From an uncultured Lachnospiraceae bacterium (lineage in GTDB: Bacteria; Bacillota; Clostridia; Lachnospirales; Lachnospiraceae), in the NCBI GenBank assembly GCA_947629565.1, contig CANREG010000011.1:1-57373 (forward strand): DNA of 57,373 nucleotides, given 5' to 3'. The number at the start of each line of letters is the position of its first letter. The stretch's first letter is position 1. Below, piece by piece: positions 35,867 through 44,450 of the stretch. Both the position numbers and the translations under genes were made by a program. A model generated the notes under the pieces. That model searched no databases, was not told where the DNA came from, and saw nothing but the letters and a program-made list of their open reading frames with translations.

Positions 35867-37915
35867 TTATGCTTTACTCCCTTTCCTGCCGGAAGAGCCG
35901 CTCTTTGCGGGCTTTTGGTAGAACTGCGCCGCATAGTCAAAATAAGTTCTAAGCTGGTACTGGTTATTAAGCCCCTTGACCGACTCCGTATGCTTGCGGA
36001 TAAAATTCTCCAGCTTCCCCATATATTCTTCTTCCGTAACCCTGCCCTCCGTCACAAGGGACAGCCCCTTCTCCCAGCTTGCCGTAAGTTCCGGGTTTAA
36101 CAGGGAACGGATAGAAAAAGCCACAACATCATGAATCATCTCTCCCATCTGGGTAGGGGTGATAATCTGGGTTTTCTTATTCAATGCCAGATACCTGTTG
36201 TTTACCAGCTTCTTGATAATCTCTGCCCTTGTGGCAGAAGTGCCAATGCCGCTTCCCTTAATCTGCGCCCTTAACTCCTCGTCCTCAATCAGTTGTCCCG
36301 CATTTTCCATGGCAAGAATCAGACTGCCGGAGTTATACCGCTTTGGCGGAGAGGTCTCCCCCTCTTTAATCTCAAAATCCCGAACCGTCAGCTTTCCGCC
36401 CTTTTTCAGCTTTGCTGCCGCCTCCGCCGACTCCTTTGAATATTTGCCCTCTTCCTCCTCCTTATCCTTCTGCTTTCCGAAGGAATAGGCGGTAATGGGA
36501 AGATAACCCTGCTCCACTAACACCTTAAAGCCGGCAAAGAGTTTTTCCCCGTTCCGGTCAAGGGTAAGCGTTGTCTTCTGATAGACTGCCGGAGGGAAAA
36601 ATATGCTCAAAAACCGCCTTACAATAATCTCATATATCTTTCTGGCCGTATCCGACAGGCTTTTATAGGCGCTTAGGCCCTGCCCTGTGGGAATAATGGC
36701 ATAGTGGTCCGTAATCTGCTTGTCATTTACATATCTGGTCTTTGCAATTCCCTTGTGACTGCCGCTTTGAAGAATCTGCTCCACAAAGGGGCGCATAGCA
36801 GGTATGTTTCTAAGCCCGGAAAGGTTCTTGTCAATCTCTTTGCTCACTGCGGTTGACAGCACCCTGGCGTCCGTTCTTGGATAAGTAACCAGCTTCTTTT
36901 CATACATTTCCTGCACAAACTGTAAGGTCTGGTCCGGACTGATTTTAAAAATCCTGGAGCAGTCGTTTTGCAGCTCCGCCAGATTGTAGAGCAGGGGCGC
37001 GTTTTTCTTCTCCTTTTTCCGCTCCACCTTTTCAATGACCGCCTGCATCTGCCCCGGCTCATCCCCCGCCGCCGGCTGCCTTAACGCCTCCGCTAAAACC
37101 TTTGCGTCCTTTTCCTCTTTAAACCCATTCTCCTTGTAAAGCAGGGGGGAATTAAAATATTTTGTCCCCTCCACAGCCTTCCATTCCGCCTCAAAGGCGC
37201 CGTCCGCCAGACTCACATTGCCGATTACCCGGTAAAAGGGCGTCTTCACAAACTGGCGGATTTCCCGCTCCCTTCTGACAATCATGCCGAGAACGCAGGT
37301 CATCACGCGGCCTACGGAAATCACGCACTTATCCCGGCCCAGATAACTTTTTACGGCATTGCTGTATTTCAAAGTAAGAATCCTGGAAAAATTAATGCCC
37401 ATAAGGTAATCTTCTTTTGCCCGCAGGTATGCGGAGGCGCACAGATTGTCGTATTCCCGAAGGGGCTTTGCCTCCTTAATCCCCCTTAAAATTTCCTCCT
37501 CTGTCTGGGAATCAATCCACACCCTCTTTTTCTCCTTCGTGTCCGGCACCTCGGCCATCCGGTCCACCAGACGGTAAATGTATTCCCCCTCCCGTCCGGA
37601 ATCCGTACACACATAAATGCAGGCCACGTCTTCCCGATTTAACAGCCCCTTTACAATACGGAACTGCTTTTCCACATCTTCAATCACCTGATATTTAAAG
37701 GTCTTCGGCAAAAAGGGCAGGGTATCCATGCTCCACTTTTTAAGGGCCGGATCGTAAACCTCCGGATAGCTCATATTGACCAAATGCCCCACGCACCATG
37801 TCACAACGGCGTCCTGCGACTCAATATAGCCGTCCCGGCTCCCCCCGTTAATTTTCAACGCTTTGGCAAACTCCCTTGCCACGCTGGGTTTCTCAGCTAT
37901 GTATAAATTCTTCAA
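35867..37915 (-). CDS. topB: DNA topoisomerase III
   Basis: 682 residues from a TTG (37915) with AGGT six bases upstream; a GTG 15 codons earlier has no ribosome binding site. The TOPRIM domain starts LYIAEKPSVAREFAKAL and includes the DSGREGEYIYR acidic motif. The cleavage domain has TYPRTDARVL, giving the catalytic tyrosine. A C-terminal part of about 50 residues is basic and may bind DNA. Type IA topoisomerase III relaxes or decatenates DNA; some genomes carry it on mobile elements, but no such element surrounds it here. Divergent from the ParB/PnrA-like gene across a 190-bp palindromic element. Confidence 0.93.
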   Translation of the reverse strand: MKNLYIAEKPSVAREFAKALKINGGSRDGYIESQDAVVTWCVGHLVNMSYPEVYDPALKKWSMDTLPFLPKTFKYQVIEDVEKQFRIVKGLLNREDVACIYVCTDSGREGEYIYRLVDRMAEVPDTKEKKRVWIDSQTEEEILRGIKEAKPLREYDNLCASAYLRAKEDYLMGINFSRILTLKYSNAVKSYLGRDKCVISVGRVMTCVLGMIVRREREIRQFVKTPFYRVIGNVSLADGAFEAEWKAVEGTKYFNSPLLYKENGFKEEKDAKVLAEALRQPAAGDEPGQMQAVIEKVERKKEKKNAPLLYNLAELQNDCSRIFKISPDQTLQFVQEMYEKKLVTYPRTDARVLSTAVSKEIDKNLSGLRNIPAMRPFVEQILQSGSHKGIAKTRYVNDKQITDHYAIIPTGQGLSAYKSLSDTARKIYEIIVRRFLSIFFPPAVYQKTTLTLDRNGEKLFAGFKVLVEQGYLPITAYSFGKQKDKEEEEGKYSKESAEAAAKLKKGGKLTVRDFEIKEGETSPPKRYNSGSLILAMENAGQLIEDEELRAQIKGSGIGTSATRAEIIKKLVNNRYLALNKKTQIITPTQMGEMIHDVVAFSIRSLLNPELTASWEKGLSLVTEGRVTEEEYMGKLENFIRKHTESVKGLNNQYQLRTYFDYAAQFYQKPAKSGSSGRKGSKA

Positions 37916-38096
37916 TCTGTTACCTGACTTTCTATCATCTGTTATCGGTATCTTCCACACTGCATTATTGTAACTGGAAACCTTTTATTTGTAAATGCCT
38001 CTCTATTATTTTTTTCAGCTTACAGTAGCAATTCCCCCGCAGATATGCTATGATGTAGCCGGTACCTCCATTATGGTATCTCATAACATATAACAA

Positions 38097-38287
38097 GCGA
38101 AACGCTATAAAACCTTGGGGTGCTACAAAGATACAACAAATACCATAAGCAGGTTGTTTTATGCACGCCGGTACTTAATGAGCGCGAAGCGCGAATTTAG
38201 TACCGTTGCGTGCATAACCAAGCGCAAGCGTACCTGCGTTGGTATTGTTGTATCTCTTGCAGCGTTTGTAACACATATGCGTTTCGC
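38097..38287 (+). repeat. Palindromic repeat element, copy 1 (~190 bp)
   Basis: Ends GCGAAACGC (38097-38105) and GCGTTTCGC (38279-38287) are inverted. Nested pairs inside are: GATACAAC with GTTGTATC, GCAGGT with ACCTGC, ATGCACGC (38161-38168) with GCGTGCAT (38208-38215), GGTACT with AGTACC, and an apical GCGCGAAGCGC hairpin. The ~125-bp core is about 90% identical to copy 2 at 52436-52627. It lies 45 bases before the plus-strand ParB/PnrA-like gene. The rest of the topB/ParB-PnrA interval (37916-38096) shows nothing clear. Confidence 0.85.
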
Positions 38288-38332
38288 CTGCAAAAACCAT
38301 ATAAAATATTACATCATGGAAGGGATGACATC

Positions 38333-40264
38333 ATGGCATACGAAGATTACATTAAGGCCCAGAAAATGGGTTTAAAAGCATATAAGATGAACACTGCAAG
38401 AGGGCAGTACCCATACCTGCCCGTATTAGACGAAATATTAACTTTAGCGGAGACGGAATGTGAAGTCAACCTGGGGGTAATGAACATTCCCTTAGGTCAG
38501 GTAATCGGCACCAGCACAGCCGGAAGAACAAGGGCGTTCGCCTCCAATTTCATGCCCCTTTTGGATTACGGAACCGAATTTTCCGCAAAATGGTCGCATT
38601 TAGTTGACGCACAGATTGAAGAGGGGATTCACGACGCGATTAAAGTCTATGAATATATGAACCGGTATTATGTGGTGGAGGGCAACAAACGAACCAGCGT
38701 ATTAAAATATTTTGACTCCCCCACCATTGCCGCAGAGGTAATCCGGAAGGTGCCAAAACGGACAGAGGATTTGGAGAACCGGATTTATTATGAGTTTATG
38801 GATTTTTACCGGCTGACGAAGATTAACTATGTCCAGTTTACCAAGTTAGGAAGCTTCCCAAAGCTTTTGCAGACGGTAACCGGAGATACCGAGACGCCCT
38901 GGAGCGAGGACCAGTGCATGGATTTTTCCTCCTTCCACACCGCCTTTTACAAGGCGTTTAAGGAAAAGGGCGGCAACCAGTTAAAGGACACCACCTGCGG
39001 GGACGCCCTGATTTTTTATCTGTCCCTCTATCCCTATGACAAAGCCAAAGAGATGAACAGCGCTGCAATCAAGGAAAATCTTGACAAAATATGGCCGGAA
39101 ATCCTGCTGTTGGGCGGACAGGATACTGTGGAGCTCCACATGAATCCTTCGGAGGAGAAAAGCAGGGTAAACTCTGTGATTAACCGCATTATCTCCACAA
39201 AGAAAAAAGTAGCCTTTGTCTACGACCGGGAGCCCGCCAAATCCGGCTGGATTTACGGACATGAACTGGGACGGCTTCATTTACAGGAGGTCTTCGGGGA
39301 GGAAATCGAGACCAAAAGCTATATCACGGACAGCGAGCACGCGGAAGAAGTGTTGGAATATATCTGCAACGACGGGAACGACATCATTTTTACCGTCACC
39401 CCGCAGCTAATCAAGGCCAGCCTTAAGGTGGCAACCGACCACCCCAATGTAAAGATACTAAACTGCGCGCTGAACTCCTCGCACAACACGGTGCGCACCT
39501 ATTACACCCGAATGTACGAGGCCAAATTCCTAACCGGCATCATTGCCGGCGCCCTGTGCGAGAATGATAAAATCGGCTACATCGCCGACTATCCCATTTA
39601 CGGAGTGGTTGCCAATATCAACGCCTTTGCCTTAGGCGCCAAAATGGTAAATCCGAGAGCAGAAATTTACCTGACCTGGTCTTCCACAAAGCAGTCGGAC
39701 GCCGGAGCCCTGTTCTGGGACGAACAGATTAACTACATATCCGCGCAGGATATGATTACGCCTACCGACGACGCCAAGCAGTTCGGCCTGTACACCATCC
39801 ATGGCGGGGAAAAGACCAATTTAGCCATGTCCATATACCACTGGGGTGCCTTCTATGAGGAATTAATCAGCAGCATTATGCGTGGCTCCTGGAAAGCCGA
39901 AGAATCCACGGAAAGCAAAGCCATTAATTACTGGTGGGGACTGTCGGCAGGCGTGATTGACGTCATCTGCTCGAAAAACATTCCGGCAGCGACGATTAAA
40001 CTTGTCAATCTGTTGAAAAATTCCATATCCGCAGGCGTATTTCATCCCTTCAGCGGGCTGTTGACAGACCAGAAGGGCAACGTCCGGTGCGGCGAATTTG
40101 ACATTTTAACGCCGGAGCAGATTATGACGATGGACTGGCTTGTAGATAATGTAGTGGGGACAATTCCGGTTATCGACGAACTAAAAGATAAGGCGAAGCC
40201 GATTGTGGAACTCAGGGGGGTTGATACGACCTCCCCGGATAAAGGGGGGACATCTCTGTTATGA
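38333..40264 (+). CDS. ParB-like domain fused to PnrA/BMP-type ligand-binding domain, cytoplasmic
   Basis: 643 residues. The N-terminal part (about 35-150) has a ParB-nuclease-like pattern, LGVMNIPLGQVIGTSTAGRT followed by YYVVEGNKRTSVLKYF. The C-terminal half (about 285-600) resembles the PnrA/Bmp family of periplasmic nucleoside-binding proteins (KKVAFVYDREPAKSGW, AKFLTGIIAGALCENDKIGY, INAFALGAKMVNPRAEIYL). There is no signal peptide or lipobox, so this is a cytoplasmic protein. A nucleoside or nucleotide sensor is a reasonable inference. GGAAGGG lies before the ATG. The ATGA overlap couples it to the downstream phosphoesterase. The 190-bp palindromic element lies just upstream. Confidence 0.75.
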   Translation: MAYEDYIKAQKMGLKAYKMNTARGQYPYLPVLDEILTLAETECEVNLGVMNIPLGQVIGTSTAGRTRAFASNFMPLLDYGTEFSAKWSHLVDAQIEEGIHDAIKVYEYMNRYYVVEGNKRTSVLKYFDSPTIAAEVIRKVPKRTEDLENRIYYEFMDFYRLTKINYVQFTKLGSFPKLLQTVTGDTETPWSEDQCMDFSSFHTAFYKAFKEKGGNQLKDTTCGDALIFYLSLYPYDKAKEMNSAAIKENLDKIWPEILLLGGQDTVELHMNPSEEKSRVNSVINRIISTKKKVAFVYDREPAKSGWIYGHELGRLHLQEVFGEEIETKSYITDSEHAEEVLEYICNDGNDIIFTVTPQLIKASLKVATDHPNVKILNCALNSSHNTVRTYYTRMYEAKFLTGIIAGALCENDKIGYIADYPIYGVVANINAFALGAKMVNPRAEIYLTWSSTKQSDAGALFWDEQINYISAQDMITPTDDAKQFGLYTIHGGEKTNLAMSIYHWGAFYEELISSIMRGSWKAEESTESKAINYWWGLSAGVIDVICSKNIPAATIKLVNLLKNSISAGVFHPFSGLLTDQKGNVRCGEFDILTPEQIMTMDWLVDNVVGTIPVIDELKDKAKPIVELRGVDTTSPDKGGTSLL

Positions 40265-40860
40265 GAATACTTGTACTTGCCGATGAAGAATCCAAGTACC
40301 TATGGGATTACTTTGAAAAAAGTAAACTGGAGGGGATTGATTTAATTATTTCCTGTGGGGATTTAAAACCGCAGTATCTTTCATTTCTTGCCACCTACGC
40401 CAAGGTGCCGGTGCTCTATGTCCATGGCAACCATGATGCAGCTTACAAAAGCAATCCGCCGGAGGGCTGCATCTGCATAGACAATGACATCTATGTCCAT
40501 GAGGGCGTCCGCATTTTAGGCTTAGGCGGCTCTAAATGTTATAATTACGGACCGTTCCAATATACTGACCGGGAAATGCAAAACCGGGTTCGCCGCCTGT
40601 GGCGCAAACTCCGGAAGCACAAGGGCTTTGATATCTTAGTCACTCATGCTCCCGCCTATCAGTTCAACGACGGGGAAGACCTTCCCCATTCGGGCTTTTG
40701 CGCCTTCCGGGAGCTGTTGGACAAGTATCGGCCAAAATATTTTCTTCACGGGCATGTGCATTTGAATTACAACATCAACCAGCAGAGGGAATGTCAGTAC
40801 AACAAACATACTACGGTTATCAACGGCTATGAAAAATATATATTTGAGTACGAGGAATAG
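40261..40860 (+). CDS. Calcineurin-like metallophosphoesterase
   Basis: 199 residues with the metal-binding motifs of the family: DEES near the start in place of the usual DxH, CGDLKPQY at about 32-39, HGNHDAA at about 57-63, THAPAYQ at about 129-135 and HGHVHLN at about 161-167. It should hydrolyse a phosphomonoester or phosphodiester in the cytoplasm; the substrate is unknown. The start overlaps the upstream gene by four bases, so a shared pathway with the ParB/PnrA-like protein is likely. The unusual first motif is worth noting. Confidence 0.85.
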   Translation: MRILVLADEESKYLWDYFEKSKLEGIDLIISCGDLKPQYLSFLATYAKVPVLYVHGNHDAAYKSNPPEGCICIDNDIYVHEGVRILGLGGSKCYNYGPFQYTDREMQNRVRRLWRKLRKHKGFDILVTHAPAYQFNDGEDLPHSGFCAFRELLDKYRPKYFLHGHVHLNYNINQQRECQYNKHTTVINGYEKYIFEYEE

Positions 40861-40861
40861 C

Positions 40862-43435
40862 CTATAGGGTGCATACAAATTTTTCCGCCTTCATGTCATG
40901 GTACACCATGCTTTCAAGACCGGATACATCATATACGCCGATTATGCTTTCTAACTTCCCGCTTTCCGGACAAATTTCGGTCAAAATATTATCCATATCC
41001 TTCAGACATTCCGGACGAAAACACTCTGTCTTTTCATTTTCAAAGACTGCCACATAAAGGATACCCGCCTCCACCAAATCCTGAAAAATATGGCTTCCAT
41101 AGGAAAGCTCCGGCAGATATCCCGCCCTGCTTTCAGACACCTCGCAGACCACATCAAATTCACTGATATCCGCAAAGGAGGTCGGCACGCCAAGCTCCGG
41201 GGACGAAGTCCCAATCCGGCCCGGCACTAACAGCATCATATGTTTTCCCTTGTCCCGGAAATACCAGTTGATTGCGCCAATGGCTTTTGCCACTTTGGAT
41301 TTCTCACTGTAATTCATCTCATAATAGCCAACCGGATCAACCATCACAAGGTAATCCAGCTTTATGACACGCGAAAGGCCCATGGACGCATGACGGCAGG
41401 ACAAAAACAGCTTTTCCTCATCCAAATCAGCAGGAATTTCTACAGAATCCATATCCTGAGCCACTTGCAGGGGCCGGCATTGAAGAAGGTTAATCACATA
41501 TTCCCCATTTTCCGCAACATTAATCGTATATTCAATATCCACCGGATAGTCGTACTCCTGTTGAATTAACGCCATGATTTCACGCATATCCTTCATCAGC
41601 GCATGATTTTTAACCAGACCAATGCAGGAAACAAACAATATATCCCGCCTCTGTCCACGCTCCCGGAAGATGCGCTCCCCGTCAAAATCATGCTCTAACA
41701 GTAAATTTTTTAAGTATGCCGGTATCTTATTTTCCAGCGCCTCAAACGGCACGCTTTCCAATTTTCCCGAAACCATATGGATTGCATCAACCTTCCGCTG
41801 GGAATATTGATGTTTCTCTGAGCTCGTAGTCGCAGATACCTTTTCCGGCTGGTCTAGGCTTACCAGTCTGGGATAAGAACCCTGTGTCCGGTCAACGGCG
41901 CCCGTTCCTAACCCCATGACAAGCCGCAACATTCCCGCTTCGGCGTCCATAGCCTGGGAAAAGCGGTATGGACTGTAAGAATACCCCACCCCGGCGGCGC
42001 AAGGCATAAAATAGTTTTCATACCACATACCGGACACTCTCTGAACCAAAAGAGACATCTGCTCATCCCTTCCCGCAAGTCCCCTCCGCAGCCGGTAATC
42101 CAACGCAGACTTGCTCATGGTGCTTGCATAAACAATCCGCACTGCATTTTCAAATTCCTGCAAGCGTTCTTCCATACTTCCGGTATTTTCACAAAAGACA
42201 GATTCATACTTACCGGCAAACGCATTTCCAAATCCATCCTCCAAAATACTGCTGGAACGCACAATAATGGGGTTTTGCCCATAATAATCCAGCATCCGCA
42301 TAAACTGCTCCTTCAGATTACCGGGAAAAACACCCTGCTTAAGCGATTCTGCAAATGTATCTGCCAGTGAAAAATATTCCTCCCTGCTCCGCTGCCTTAT
42401 CTTGATATCCCAAATGTTGTTATATACGATAAAGGAGTAAAACACATCGGAGCCGATATAATAGGAATCATGGGGTTCCAGTTTCGCATAGATATCCGGA
42501 CGCCTGTTCTCAATTAACTTTCTCGCCAGAAGCATTCCACATGCCTTTCCCCCAATCATGCCCGTGCCAATCATGCGGCTCCGAATCTGAAAATAGTCCT
42601 CCGGCGTAAAATTCTCTTTTACCATTTCCCGCAGTTTTTCGTCCCGCGTCATCATAATATTACACATACGTCCGCAGGCTTTGGTCACGTCCATGCCCTG
42701 ACGATACATTTCCATGGTGGAAGAAAAAAACCGCTCCCAGCTGTCCCGGTTCTGGTCAACCCCCTGGGCCTGACTTTCCGACATCAGCCGATAGAACCGG
42801 CTTACGCTGACGCCATCCATAAGCGGTTTGAAGTCTCCCTTTTCCCGGTCATAGATATGGGGCAGAAACATTGTGGCAGAGTAACGGTTCCACACCTTAA
42901 TCGGCCTTACATACACTCCCGTTTCCTCAGAATAGACGTCCAAAAAAAGCTGCGTTGTATCCCGTATCTGCGCAATGGCCTCAAAGGAATGTTTTCCACG
43001 AATCAAAGGGAAGAAAGCAACAGTATCCAAACGAAACAGATACGGGCAGGTCACCCGGAAAAAGTTACCCATCATCAAATCCGTTGACCATGCCGTCTGA
43101 AGTTCTGACAGACAGTCGAAGACATAAAAGGCGTCAAAACCCTCCCGCTCTATGATTTGATGAATCTCTACAGTGAACGTCTCAAACCTGTGGGACAACT
43201 CAACCCGCTCAATCTTTACGCCATCCTGCTCCTCTAAGAAAGGAGGGTGGGAGGCAAAACGCATATAGATGATGTTCCGGTTATCCGCCTTCGCCTGTCT
43301 CACATAAGGCTCTATAAACAGCCGAAATTCATCTAAATCCGTCACCTGCCATACTACATTATCCCCTAACCGAATATTGTCAAGGGCGGTATCCATCTGC
43401 GGAATACCGGACATAATACGCTCAAATGCCGCCAT
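40862..43435 (-). CDS. PEP/pyruvate-binding domain protein (PEP-synthase-like, incomplete)
   Basis: 857 residues. The first ~270 residues form an alpha/beta domain of unknown role (IIYMRFASHPPF, FDAFYVFDCLSELQ). A PEP/pyruvate-binding domain of the PPDK_N type follows: GGKACGMLLARKLIE at about 297-311, PIIVRSSSILEDGFGNAFAG near 385-404, and MGLGTGAVDRTQGSYPR near 505. The swivelling phosphohistidine domain and the C-terminal PEP-utilising barrel are absent, so it is not a full PEP synthase or PPDK. A second ATG (43435) has GGAGG eight bases upstream and is preferred over 43441. Nucleotide-dependent phosphotransfer is a guess. Confidence 0.8.
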   Translation of the reverse strand: MAAFERIMSGIPQMDTALDNIRLGDNVVWQVTDLDEFRLFIEPYVRQAKADNRNIIYMRFASHPPFLEEQDGVKIERVELSHRFETFTVEIHQIIEREGFDAFYVFDCLSELQTAWSTDLMMGNFFRVTCPYLFRLDTVAFFPLIRGKHSFEAIAQIRDTTQLFLDVYSEETGVYVRPIKVWNRYSATMFLPHIYDREKGDFKPLMDGVSVSRFYRLMSESQAQGVDQNRDSWERFFSSTMEMYRQGMDVTKACGRMCNIMMTRDEKLREMVKENFTPEDYFQIRSRMIGTGMIGGKACGMLLARKLIENRRPDIYAKLEPHDSYYIGSDVFYSFIVYNNIWDIKIRQRSREEYFSLADTFAESLKQGVFPGNLKEQFMRMLDYYGQNPIIVRSSSILEDGFGNAFAGKYESVFCENTGSMEERLQEFENAVRIVYASTMSKSALDYRLRRGLAGRDEQMSLLVQRVSGMWYENYFMPCAAGVGYSYSPYRFSQAMDAEAGMLRLVMGLGTGAVDRTQGSYPRLVSLDQPEKVSATTSSEKHQYSQRKVDAIHMVSGKLESVPFEALENKIPAYLKNLLLEHDFDGERIFRERGQRRDILFVSCIGLVKNHALMKDMREIMALIQQEYDYPVDIEYTINVAENGEYVINLLQCRPLQVAQDMDSVEIPADLDEEKLFLSCRHASMGLSRVIKLDYLVMVDPVGYYEMNYSEKSKVAKAIGAINWYFRDKGKHMMLLVPGRIGTSSPELGVPTSFADISEFDVVCEVSESRAGYLPELSYGSHIFQDLVEAGILYVAVFENEKTECFRPECLKDMDNILTEICPESGKLESIIGVYDVSGLESMVYHDMKAEKFVCTL

Positions 43436-43468
43436 ACTCATTCCCTCCTTACTGTGATTACACGCAAA

Positions 43469-43539
43469 AAGGTGCTAGGAAAATCCTAACACCTTCGTTC
43501 TGATATTTATATTTAAGCATACTCTCTGTTGCTTGTCAA
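43469..43539 (-). promoter_or_regulatory. Promoter and leader hairpin before the PEP-synthase-like gene
   Basis: On the minus strand TTGACA (43534-43539) and TTAAAT (43511-43516) are 17 bases apart. Just after the expected transcript start lies a hairpin, AAGGTG-TAGGA with TCCTA-CACCTT (43469-43495), followed by five T. It is either a leader hairpin/attenuator or the terminator of the alkylation-repair gene read through from upstream. Confidence 0.55.
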
Positions 43540-43614
43540 CACCTTGCAAAATGGCAATTTCGCTGCTGTCAAAAGCCCCTGTTTTCTCTCTCGTTTACCC
43601 TCTTGTTTTCTCTT

Positions 43615-44370
43615 TCATCTCTTTTTATTGCGCAGATAATCTTTCACCTCGTCATTGGGAATCCGGGACTCTATCATCTTCTGAATCGCTTTGTTATAGG
43701 TAAGCTTGTCCAGCTTATTTTTCTGTAAATATAAATTCGTGTGATAAGGGAAACAGCAAAATGCTTCCGCGAGCAGCCAGGCTGCGCCCATGGACGCATA
43801 ATAGGCGCTGGTATTCACGCCGTCTAACGCCTTCAAAATCCGGCTTATATACATTCCCGGCTTTTCTTTCTCATTGAACAAATCCGCCATTTCCACCTGC
43901 TTTAGACGGGATATTTTCTTTCCCTTATCGTCGCATTTTAACAAATGCTGCATCATAATAATAAGGGCCACCCGTATCTCATATTCTTTATCCGACTGCA
44001 AATAGGGCTGGATATATTCCCATGCTGCTTTCCGGTCTTTTTCTAAGACATTCATTCCCATAAATACGCTGTCGCAGACCGACCAGCTGTCTACCAGAGG
44101 AATAAATTCCGTAATATAGGGCAGCATTTCCTCCAGAGGCTCCTTTGCATAGCTTAACACCATGCCCCGCAGCATCTTTTCCTCAAAATAAATGTCCTCT
44201 TCTTCTATCGCAGCCCTCCAGTCCTGCCCTGCAATCTGCTTTGCCAGCTTTCGCAGCTGCGGCAGGCGGATTCCCAGCATATTGGTAACGCCGGGAACTA
44301 AGGCGGCGGAAAACGCCCGGTATTCGTCCTCCGCCATAGTGCATAATTGTTCTCTGATTTGCTGTTGCAT
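43615..44370 (-). CDS. AlkD-like DNA alkylation repair protein (HEAT repeats)
   Basis: 251 residues, all-helical, with the DNA alkylation repair family pattern: LGIRLPQLRKLAKQI near 35-49, WRAAIEEEDIYFEEKMLRG, and VDSWSVCDSVFMG near 97-109. Family members (AlkC/AlkD) remove N3- or N7-alkylated purines without base flipping. The protein is close to the usual 230-250 residues. AGAGG lies seven bases before the ATG at 44370; five extra codons upstream are not needed. Confidence 0.88.
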   Translation of the reverse strand: MQQQIREQLCTMAEDEYRAFSAALVPGVTNMLGIRLPQLRKLAKQIAGQDWRAAIEEEDIYFEEKMLRGMVLSYAKEPLEEMLPYITEFIPLVDSWSVCDSVFMGMNVLEKDRKAAWEYIQPYLQSDKEYEIRVALIIMMQHLLKCDDKGKKISRLKQVEMADLFNEKEKPGMYISRILKALDGVNTSAYYASMGAAWLLAEAFCCFPYHTNLYLQKNKLDKLTYNKAIQKMIESRIPNDEVKDYLRNKKR

Positions 44371-44450
44371 AGATTTGCCTCTCACATAATGCGGTATGAT
44401 TGCCTACCCGCTTTTTTTGTAAATAAATTGCCGTATTCCATACCTGTCTT

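Noticed and set aside
38115-38375. Plus-strand reading through palindrome copy 1, similar to a reading in copy 2
   Set aside because: The shared peptide arises from the repeat itself. Differences between copies preserve base pairing, not codons, and no ribosome binding site precedes it.
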